Source of the DNA: Owenia fusiformis
Lineage: Eukaryota; Annelida; Polychaeta; Sabellida; Oweniidae
Length of the DNA stretch: 64,000 bases
Reading direction: 5' to 3'
NCBI GenBank assembly: GCA_903813345.2
Contig: CAIIXF020000001.1
Coordinates: 18,619,915-18,683,914 of the forward strand
This document shows, one piece after another, positions 40,401-52,400 of this stretch. Position numbers and translations under genes: made by a program. Position 1 is the stretch's first letter. Every line of letters starts with the position of its first letter. The notes under the pieces are model-generated. The model saw only the letters and a list, made by a program, of their open reading frames with translations. It was not told the DNA's origin and ran no database searches.

Positions 40401-43400
40401 CATACACTATATTACAGTTTAGTAGCCCCCCCCCCCACCCACGACCTTTGCCCACGACAGTCTGTGCCATAAATCATTTCAAACCTACAATGTTGATCTT
40501 TTCTCAATCAAGCAGAGAGCTGGAAGGAACACATACTAAATGCGCGCTCATTAACTATGCGATGATATCAGAGGAAATGACCATATATAGAAAGTTGTCC
40601 ATATTTCGACGACGAACTCTGAATAGCTTGGCGTGTTCAGAGATTTATTGTAAACTGAAAGAGTGGAGTCGAAGCTCTCTTTTAAGAAGCGAAGTCGAAC
40701 AAATCCAAAGGATAGTGAGCTTTACAATCATTCAATAAAAGGCCTTCCTTACAACATCTTTGACAACTTTGAATCTAAAAATAAGCGATAAGGACCACAT
40801 TGTAACATTATATGACAAAATAAAAACATGTACAGTGCTCACCATAAATAAATGACACCAGAATTTGCTAAGGTGAGGATTTCCCATGTGAAAAAGAAGA
40901 GAATTTACAAGAGGGTTGAGGGGTTGGCTTGACCAGGCCAAGGGTAGTGACTAGAGGAGGTGATTTTGCTAAATAGGGCTGTAGGTTTTGCTTGACCAGG
41001 CCAAGGGTAGTGACTAGAGGAGGTGATTTTGCTAGATAGGGCTGTGGGTTTTGCTTGACAGGTCAAGGATAGTGGCTAGAGGAGGTGACTAAAATCTCCA
41101 TTGTCTTGAAATGGTGATAGAAAATCCAGGTGTCATTTATTTATGGTGAGCAAAAAAAATAAAAATAAATAATATCATATGTGTTGCCTCTATCATTTTG
41201 ATGTTATTTTCCAAAATTAACATGGCTGAAACTCCCTAAATTATAAAAGGCGATGGATTTACTGCACATTATTCCTAATTATCTGAAATATATACAAAAG
41301 GGCGGGCATGTGTTTCTATTCTTCAATATACTGTTGCTATGAGGTCATTTTATTGCTTATTTTAGATTCAAAGTTGTCAAGGAGATTATAATGAAGACTA
41401 GTTAGTGTAATATATATTGTACAGCAAAACCTGTCAAATGTCCATGATCTCAATCTTTTTGTTAACTCATATGACAACATTTTAACAATTTATTCAATGT
41501 CAAATATGACACCTCTACTAACAAGGCAAAAAATCAAAATTTAAAAGTTGTACTGACATCCCCAAAAAAGTCATTTCTACACAAAGGTCATCTTGAAAAA
41601 TAAAATTATTACTACTCAAAAATCCATTTTCCCCAACAAAAAGTACTTTGTACTTAGCAAGTTGTTATAATGATAAGTTCCTTATTCCAGAGACATTTTT
41701 CTTACTAATAATACTGTATATTTCTAACCCTGGGATACATTGTGTCTACCCTTTGCATTCGTTTGACTTCACTTCTTAAAAGAGAGCTTCGTCTTGTATT
41801 TTAACTAGACTCTGCACGCAGGGTACATTGTGTCCTATTTTCCCCAAGCTTGTTCAAATAATATTCAGGCCATGTGCATCCTGCTTAACTCTCCATCAGG
41901 AAAATCCTATTTATTACATGGTTTTAGTCACTGCACGATTACCACAGTATTTTTTACTCATTTCTAACAATTCACGCATAATTTCACACCTTCTTTCTAA
42001 AAATGAGAACTATTTGATTTTGAAGCAGAGCCATAATGCTCAAAGCATTTTCTCAGATGGATTGCAGATATCCAGGACAGAGATGGAAGAACCAACCATG
42101 ATGGTTAAATTATGATATGAATTATTAATGAGATATATGAATCTGGGACAGTATCTTGACATAAGTGGGGCAAACTGAAATCCTTCCATTGACATTAATT
42201 TTATCATGTCTCCAATGTGATTAAAGTATCATTAATTCTAGGTGAAGGCTTTCATGTTGGTAGGTAATTACATTGGATTCAATTTCAATGAGATTTTTGA
42301 GGTCACTGTGACTATTAGACAACATTGGTAAATAAAAAACTAAGGCAGTGTTTAATTCTTCAGTCAGGATCCCATAAAATTTCATGTCCTAAGGTTAGTG
42401 ACATCACACTTGACAGTGACCAAATCTCTGGTGTTAACTTTCTGAGAATTCAACTAAGCATTTTTGGATAGTTTGCTCACAAAACGATGATGAACTAATT
42501 GCCTGCCATATTTCTGTGAATGCATGTTCATGCATATGATCATGACTCATGACCTTTGAACTTGGGGACATTGACTGAGAAATTGATGTTGTCTTTTCTT
42601 TTCAATTAACTAGAACAGTTGATTGTCTGGTTTATAATCAGTATGTTTGACCACTGAATTCCATAAATGCAAATATATGTTCTTCTGGTTTGTTTTTCAT
42701 ATTAGAATCGTAAAAAGACCTCTGTTCAATGATTTATGGCAAATATATGACCACAGATCTTATTCTGGCCATTGCTAAAGACCTCAATCCCTACGCGATT
42801 TCAGTCTTTTAACAATGAACAGAAGAACATTTTCATTGATATATTAGCGTGTCATAAATCATTGAATCTCAGTCTTTATTCCTTAGAGACAATTCAATAT
42901 AAATAATTACATGATAATATAATTAGATCATCATAAAAAATCACATATGATTAACTGATATTGACGACAGAACCTAGTACTATATCCTAGTTCTTTTAGT
43001 GGAATATTTGGTATGCAAAACATTTCACAGAAAAGTGTTAAGAATAGGAAGAATGTGATTAATGAAGACTAGACTCAGTCCCATGGGTATGTAGTGCTAT
43101 GTTTTTAAGGGTATAGGTATGTATAGTAGGTCTTCAACCACTATGACTGTGATATGATATTATCACAAATGTGGATATTTTGGGGGTAAATGGAGGGTCG
43201 TTTCTTGTGCTGGGCTACAATGTCTAAATGTTCATAAAAGTTTATATTATTCCTATGCTGTAGAAATACCAAAAGACTCAAAATACTTTATGTCAAACTG
43301 GTTTATCTAATAAAAATCGTATACAATTTCCACCCCGATTACCCTCAAGCAGTCTAGTTATAAACTACCCTGTGCCTAGTATCGACTATATTACAGTTTA

Positions 43401-46400
43401 GCAGCCCCGCCCCATGACAAATGCCTGTGATAGCTCGGGTCATAAATCATTTTACACTACAACACACTGACCTATTCTCAACCAATCAGCCAGCTGGAAG
43501 GAACAAGTGCTAAATGCGTGTACAATAATTATGCAATAACGTCAGAGATTATAACCAATAACCATACTTAGAAAGTTGTCAGTATTTCGACGACGAACTC
43601 TGATTTGCTCGGTGAGTTCAGAGATTTATTGAAAACTGAAAAAGTGAAGACGAAGCTGTCTTTTGAGAAACAAAGTCGAACATATGCAAAGGGTACATCC
43701 TGATCCATATAATACCATAGTATTGTAGGATAAAATCAACCCCCCTCATTTAAAACTAAGCATGAGCTTACATAAGAATACAAAATTGCTTTGCGGTTCA
43801 AATTGGCACTTTAGTGAGTGAGTTCCAATTAGCATCTGTCACACATGATAAACGACCTTTGCTAATCTGCCCTCTTGGTTCACTATGCTTCACTAGGTTC
43901 GCCAATCAAGGCAGATATGGATTAAAAGACATAATACTGGCAATTAAACAACATAGTGATCATGACCTTCAGAAGCAAAATTGCTTATTACAACATAAAC
44001 AGTAACAATGCAATATTTTCTTTGAAGTTGTGTTTTTATTATACCACAAAAACATGATAATCTCCACATCAACGAGCACAAACCGTGAATAAATATTCAG
44101 AATGATTCCTGCCATTTCAAAAATTATGAAAATTATGACTAAATTGTGTTGATGATCAATCATAGAGGAATTGGATTGTGAGTCCCGAGACAGACTTTCT
44201 TTGCACTATACTATAATTCTGATACCTATCATAACTTTCAGTTTTCAGCAAGGGATATGCATGTGGCTTAAAAAGGATGGTCAAAGGAGTCAGGCCCATA
44301 GCCAGGAGGTGGGGTTTGGGTGGTTCGAGCCTATCCACCCCCTTCGCCAAAAATTCTTTCAAAATCATGCAGTTTTTCACCATTCTGAGCACTTTTTCAG
44401 TGATTTTGGGCCAAAGTTGTCTAATGTGAATCTACCCTGGAATCTTTTGAAAAGTGGACCACCCTGGCCTTTAAGAAAAATTGGCTATGGGCTTGGGAGT
44501 GAACCATGTCACATGTGTGGTACTGTAACACCAAAATTGGAAAAAAAATATTTAGAAAGGTATCTACTGTTTCCAATGGATTATTTCAAGACATCATTTT
44601 GAGAACGGCAGCAACAGCTAGTGACAATACGATAGTAAGGCATCTTACAAAACAAGGCATTAACACACAAAATATCACCACCTGACGGCAAAACTCCAAA
44701 CAAAACACAGCTGAACACTATCCACAAAAAGTTGGAGACTACAACAATATGTCACCACTTGTGATGGAGACATAAAAATGACAGAATGATGCAGCTGTTG
44801 AATATTACAGCTGTTATATTTTGATACCTCAATAAAAGATATATATACAATATACATGTATATAGTTGGAAATAAAACTTTAAACAAGACATGCAGTGGT
44901 AAATATCACATTTGAAATTCAAAATGGCCACCTCGTAAATTACCAAGCATGCCCAAATTTTGGCAATATTCAGTCATTGTAACTGTATTTATCCCATAGT
45001 TGAGCGAGGTCAAATCTGTAGAATAACACATATATATATTTATGATATTTTACAAATGGGTGGAAAAAAGCTATCACTTTTTTCGACAGATTTGAAAACT
45101 CCCGCCAATGTGACGTGCATTGTTTCATGAGCTTACATGGTGATTTCATGACGTCACAAATATGGAAATGATTAATGTTTTGGCTATACAGTTCAAATGA
45201 CAAAATAAAACTGAATGTTGCTTTGATATACTTTGTAAGGTCATGGACATAGACCAACTACGTCCATGGTTAGGTGAACTATGGGATAAATAGAACATCC
45301 TATGATTTTTTTGAGATATCATTTTAAGCCACTCGTTGATATAAATATCTGCACTCATTCACGACACTCACCCGACCAGATATTGAACAAATATTTCACT
45401 CTATTGAGGTGAATACCTGTACATCTTTCACAAGTGGAATATCACCTTGTGAAAGTGCTACAGGTATTCACCGAAAATAGAGTGAAATATTTGTTTTATT
45501 ATTATTGAATATCGCCAGATATCCCAGGACATGTGACCCGATTTTGACCAATCATACTGTCGCTAGCTAGATAGTGATATAATAATGATATATACTCATA
45601 AAATAAAAATGATGACATGCAGTGGTAAATATCACATTTGAAATTCAAAATGGCCACCTCATAAATTACCAAGCATGCCCAAAACCTATCAAATGGCACT
45701 ATTCAGTCTTTTTGTAAAATAATCCATGCTTAATAGGACAGTTTTTTGCTACCTCAATGACAAAAAATTTTGTACAATGCTCATACACTCATCAGTACAA
45801 AATGACGCTAATATAGCACTTTTCAAGTGAAATCAAAATAGTAACAATGATTAAGGAGAACATTCTTGTGTGAACTAAAATATTAGCAGGTTTTAATGCA
45901 CATTATTGTTTATATGGCATATATAGCATATATATTGCATATACTCATTAGAAAGATATAATATGGAATGATAAAAGCGGTTTATAGGTAAATGAAGTGA
46001 GCAAACTGCGATCAGATTGATATTCAACAGCAAAGCAATCTCCCTTATGTGTCAATTTATCCATCAGTCAGAGAAGCAGGTACCTGTAATTAAATCAACT
46101 AACGCTTTTATAATCCAATATGCTTTATCAGTAATGCTTTTCTATTACAATATATTCAATTGGACATATCATGTGAGGCACAATGAATACTAAAAGAATA
46201 AAAGAATGAAAACATCATATTCAGGCAGAGACGTATTAAGTACATGTTAACATGTATATACATTTATGTTTCTGATTCAGGGTATTGCCCTATTAATAAG
46301 TACACTCCCCTCCATAAGTTTGGCAACCTTTTTCCCCCATTGAACTACGTGTTAAAGCCTCTTTAGGTTTGAATTTTTATTTAATTAACCGGCGATAAAA

Positions 46401-49400
46401 TAACTTATAATATTGATGGAAACGTAACTTGACTTTATTTCCAATGCCTCCAATTTTCTAAATTTTTTTCCTCAATTACAATAGGTCGAAAATTGATGAT
46501 AAATTTGATGAATTTTTGAAAATCGTCATTCCCATGTAATCCAATGGGAAATGGAGGGTTCGGGGCAAATCAGAAATCAGGATATCTTTTCAGTAAAAGA
46601 TTCAGCAAAAAATATTTTTATATAGAAAATTGAATTGTCTAGCTTTTTTGAACACTAAGTGTTTAGTTTATTAGATGAATATTAAAGTTACAGCGCTTCA
46701 AAGTCATTTTTGAAAATAATTTTTCGCCTCCTGTGTTATTTCAATGGGAGAGGTTTTTTGAAAAACAATTTTGACTTTAAAGCCCTATAACTTTGTTGAA
46801 CCTGAAGAAACATATCAATTTTTTGTTAAATAGAGTTAGCAAATTCAATTTCCTGCCTACCACGTATTTTTTGCAAGGACTCGGATGGATGGATATTCTG
46901 TCATATGACTTGCGGCAAACCTACCATTTCCCATTGGTTAACATGGGAATGTCGATTTTCAAAAAATCATCAAATTTATCATCAATTTTCGACCTATTGT
47001 AATTGAGGAAAAAAATTGAGAAAATTTGGAGGTATTGGAATTAAAGTCAAATTACGTTTCCATCAATAGTATAAGTATTATCATCGCAGGTTAAGTAAAT
47101 AAAAATTCAAAGGTAAAGAGGCTTTAACACGTAGTTCAATGGGGGGGAAAAAGGTTGCCAAACTTATGGAGGGGAGTGTATGTGTAGTATGAAGATTATT
47201 CCTTGATGTCTGGATTCAATAGCAAGATATTCTAAGCCTATAAATATTGCAAACATTATGAGAAGTATATCAGATATATATGCAGCTTTCATCTTTATCA
47301 AGATTCAGTTGATACATTCCATACATGTAAAAATTCAAAAGTTGAACATGTTTCGCCTGTCCTGAATATTCATATGGACCAACAAATGCATGCTAAAAAT
47401 ATGCCAATATCGTCATTCTCATACAAAGCTGCTATATGTTTTGCCAATAGCCTTAAAAGTGAGTAGACCAACTGAGAGCAGCAGAAATATCTTTTTTAAT
47501 TATCTGTTTTATAAGTTATCATTTGTTGTTGGTGAGCGGTCATTAACTTAATCCCATAGCCTCCTTCCCATCGCCTCGAGAGGGGAAGCCTCACAGATAG
47601 GTAAATTACAATGAAGTACTAAATATTTCTCCCCACATATCTCTTAGAGAGACTTCAGGTCTACTTGTGAGTCTACCTTATTAAAAGCCCCAGGCACTGA
47701 AACACTCTGCTACATCCTTCCCAGCCAGAGTGCATTATTTGAATTCTCATGCTGTCTTGTACTAATAGAACTCAACTAATATTTCTTTCTTTGACATAAG
47801 CATTTTGTCTTGGCCACAAAAGCATGTTCAGAAATATAGTATACTGCAAGATAAACAAAGCTTCCAGATGTTAAGAAAATAGGACCATTGGATGTGACTT
47901 ATATATTTTATTGTTCGTGACATACGACATCAGTTTCATCCAGTACAACTAGAATCTAGATACTTATGAGGAACCCAAAAATGTCCATATTGATATAATG
48001 TTAGGTCACTAATAGATATGTACATTCGAAAAATCATATTTTCATATTAGTATCATTACATATGTATTACAATTCAGAATGACTCTCTTTAAAAGCAATA
48101 TAATTGGAAAGAGTAATATAGTAAATGCTTTATAGTGTAAAACAATTAACAAAAAGCAGTAAACATTTCTAGCTCATTAGTTGTATTCCCAAGGACTCTC
48201 TTTGTCACTCTAGATAGGATTGTCTAGAATATTCTACGAGTCAAAAGATTCACCTCTGCCTCAATATTCTATCCTACTAGTTTTTATATAGGTATTGCAA
48301 GTTTTGCCAACCTCAGTATTCTTACACTGAATCAAGATGAATACTAAGTTGCATACAGCTACATTAACATTCTATTACCAAGTCAAGATGAGCACTAAGT
48401 TACATAAACCTGCGTCAACATTCTATTACCAAGTCAAGATGGGCATTAAGTTACATGAACCTGCGTCAACATTGTATTACCATGTCAAGATAGGCACTAA
48501 GTTACATAAACCTGCGTCAACATTGTATTACCAAGTCAAGATGGGCACTAAGTTACGCCTGTATCAACATTCTATTACCAAGTCAAGATGGGTACTGAGT
48601 TACCCCTGCATCAATATTCAATTACCAAGTCAAGATGGGCACTAAGTTACACCTGCATCAATATCCTATAACCAAGTCAAGATGGGCACTAAGTTACGCC
48701 TGCATCAATATTCTATTACCAAGTCAAGATTGGTACTTAGTTACATCCGCATCAATATTCAATTACCAAGTCAAGATGGGCACTAAGTTATACCTGCATC
48801 AATATCCTATTACCAAGTCAAGATGGGCACTAAGTTATACCTGCAACAATATTCTATTACCAAGCCAAGATGGGCACTAAATTACACCTGCATCAATATT
48901 CAATAACCAAGTCAAGCTGAGTACTAAGTTATTACACCTGCATCAATATTCTATTACCAAGTCAAGATGGGCACTAAGTTACACCTGCATCAATATTCTA
49001 TTACCAAGCCAAGGTGGGCACTAAATTACACCTGCATCAATATTCAATAACCAAGTCAAGCTGAGTACTAAGTTATTACACCTGCATCAATATTCTATTA
49101 CCAAGTCAAGATGGGCACTAAGTTACACCTGCATCAATATTCTATTACCAAGCCAAGATGGGCACTAAATTACACCTGCATCAATATTCAATTACCAAGT
49201 CAAGTTGAGTACTAAGTTATTATACCTGCATCAATATTCTATTATCCAAGTCAAGATGACTCCTAAATTACATACACCTGCATCAATATCTAATTACCAA
49301 GTCAAGATAACTACTAATTAACATACTTTTAACCTGTATCAACATTCTATTATCCAAGTATAGGACATCATGTATATTTTGAATCCTATACACAGGACAT

Positions 49401-52400
49401 CTGTTTGTATAAGAAGTTCATATGGTCATAAACTGATGCGTTTGCATGCAAAATATTCAGTCTATGTGCTTGTTCCTTTTGATCAAGGTGTTAACTCTTG
49501 GACACAGAGAATAGTATCAAATGACACTTAAACCTAGCTTGACATTCAAAGCAGGTAGTAGCATTTAGGCTTAATTTTATGACAAAATTTGTGGAATTCC
49601 CCAGACAGTAACACCAATAGAGCACTTTGTATTCAAGTAAGATTGGTACTGAAGAATTATGTAATCCATGTGCCCCTTGGTAGACACTGATACAAACAGT
49701 GAAAAAATAATCAGCTATGGACTAGTGAGGAAATAGTCATTTATAGGGACTAATGAGTAATAGTCAGATAGGGACAGAGTCAGATAGGTCTGGCAAGCGA
49801 GAACACTACTCAAGTCAAAATACCTATCAATCCATTAAAGCCCCCATATAAAATTCAAACCACTTTGGCTTATATTGTAGTCTTACCCTATGTTATCAAA
49901 GTGTGATATGTGAAACTTTTTCTTTTAATTTCAAAAAGTGGTTTTTGAAGGACCTTTTGTTCGAAAAATTGTGAATTTATTTAAAACTATCTTTAAGAGG
50001 TGACATATATCTTTTAATAAGCGATAATTCATACCAATGCATTGCATAACATTCATCCTCAATGTTTTTTTGCCGAAAAAAAAGAAGAAAATCGGTTCAT
50101 AAATAAACGAGCAATGAAACCATCAATGCATGAAAATGGTCCAGAGAAAAATAGATTTCAAAATTTCAGTTCTCATAGAAACCAATGATACAATAATATC
50201 TAAAACATAATATATTCTTCCTTTTAACCCCATTAGACAATCAACATTGTTGTTTTTTAAGTTTAGTATATTTAGAAAAGAATGACATAGAATTTTTTTC
50301 AATTTCAAAATATTTTGCCTCTCTTGTATGCTTTCAGTTAACATATTAAATCATATATATTTTAATAAAATATGTAGTTTTAGATAATAGTAGATAGGAG
50401 TTTTAGTGAGTAGTTGTGACTAATGTAATCATGTAATGATACAAGATGTCAATAAAAGTTATATGCTTAGGTTGCAAAGTATTTTTGATATACTAAAACA
50501 TTGAAGTGGTACATTAAATGATTGAGAAGTAGATATTTGGATAAAAATCTAAAGTAGGATAATGATGTTCTTACTTGTTTAATACATCCTGAAGCAGGAG
50601 TCTATCTGGAGCATCTAGAAGGTATTCATTCAGTGCATTGCCCCACAGTGTGATAGGTGGTGTGTCAACCTCAATATAAAAATGTTCGTCGTGGCTAGGG
50701 TACCCTATTAATCAAAAGGTTACACAACATGACTGAGTTTACCAAACTTACCAACACTAAGCATGGCATGATTGCCTAATGCAAAAATATGATTGCTAAA
50801 AATCACCCCAGATTCGATTTATCAATATTGAAAATTTTAAAAAAATCATCAGATATTATTGATAATCGTTATATCAAATGAACTTACCCCTAAACTGTGT
50901 AAAATATCTCATTCATAATAAATTGGCATGAGAAACTCGAGCGAAATTTAAAATTAATAAAAACCTTTTAAAGAGCTCATTCCATAAACCAATTACAAAC
51001 ATTTTACAATCATCTATTTGATGATTGCAATTTCAGAAACCTATTAATATACAACTGTATGTACATATCGAATCATTTGTATTGAATTGTTTTATTTATA
51101 TCTAGCTATAGATCTCATCTAAAATTATGTATCTTGGGATTCTTTATCAACATGCAGGGTACAGCACAGAAAACAAATCCAAAAGGTGGAAATAAACAAG
51201 TTTTGTTTATTACCTGGAGGACATAACAGCTTAAACTCATGCTCGCTACCAAGCAACATGTGTAGCAACCCACCTCCATCATCCTGGACACTAGACTGAA
51301 ACATAATTGCATATATGTATAAGGCAATAAGATACAACATGATGAGAATATGTAGCATGTAATTTTCTTGAAATAATTATCAATGGTTGTTCAATGTTTG
51401 TGTTGTGTAATGTTTTCACATTCCTGTTGAATGGATATTCACATGGCATAGATATGGTAGAATATTTGTAAAAAATCTTTGTAGTAGCCTTCATTTAGAA
51501 GAACACAGGCCTAAATGTCCAACATTGTAATTCAATGTTGTTCTGTGCCAATCAAGTCTAAAAATAATATGAGTCATCTGCTGTATTAGTTTAATACAGT
51601 AAGACCTGTTGAAGATGCTCCAACATTGAGACCAAAATATTGAAGAATCACCTATCTACATAATGTATAATCAACAAACCAGGAATCAGATTTTGCGTGT
51701 ACAGTAGAACATGCTTTAATGAACATCTCTGTTAGTGGAACACTTCGAAACACAGAACATCTTTTGGCAGAACCACTAAACATGTTTTACTGAATTTGAT
51801 AATTTTCATACTGAGACTTCCGGAGCTTACAAGGAAAAGGTTTTGAGATTCAATTTATTATCACTTGGATATTGAACTCATGCTTCATGGCTAACTAAAC
51901 AAAGCTTACATGGTTAAATGTATGAGTATATATTACTAAAAGTTGATAGGTAAGTCAATTTTATTATCAAAATCTTTTTTTTGATTGATGCACAGTTACT
52001 CACTTCGAGAGCCATTTTAGATTTTGAAACTAATGGCTCTCCATCAGAGCTATGGACAGCTGAATAATAGTGACCTTTGAAACACGAAATAATGCGCCTT
52101 ACTTTTGTTCTCTAACTGTGTCCTACATCAGTATCATCCATCCTTGCAAGTATCGGAGCGCTGAAGTACTTCCTTTTCAATCAAGACTTGTAATTGTTAG
52201 TCGAGTGAATGTTTTTTCTGACCAATTCCAATATGGCGGAGGTTGCATTCACCCGATGAACAATTAACAAGTTTTGCTCGAAAAAGAAGTAGTTCGCCGC
52301 TCCAATACTTGCAATGCATGGATGGATGATACTGATGTAGGACACAGTTAGAGACCAAAAGTAAGCTGCTGATCGCATTATCCGTGTTTTAAAGGTCACT

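Larger units (their letters stand above)
38554..44436. repeat. Tandem segmental duplication, copy 2 (intron 3)
   Basis: Second copy of the unit. It differs from copy 1 by an inserted 317-bp element (40,836-41,152), a 79-bp element with 9-bp duplication (41,747-41,825), small indels, and lack of the 35,720-36,747 block. Confidence 0.92.
44888..45682. repeat. Direct repeats of about 70 bp flanking 650 bp
   Basis: The block beginning GACATGCAGTGGTAAATATC and running through AAAATGGCCACCTC to AAGCATGCCCAAA occurs at 44,888-44,957 and again at 45,612-45,682 with a single difference. Between the copies sit the 44,988 element and the 45,375 hairpin. Confidence 0.8.

Noticed and set aside
44171-44602. 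143-codon plus-strand frame
   Set aside because: Spans unique intronic sequence and a miniature element, and is shared with duplication copy 1 only up to the junction. No domain recognised.
48337-48880. Frames of 102 and 81 codons with repeated KLHxPAST-like peptides
   Set aside because: Minisatellite translation; no splice context, intronic.
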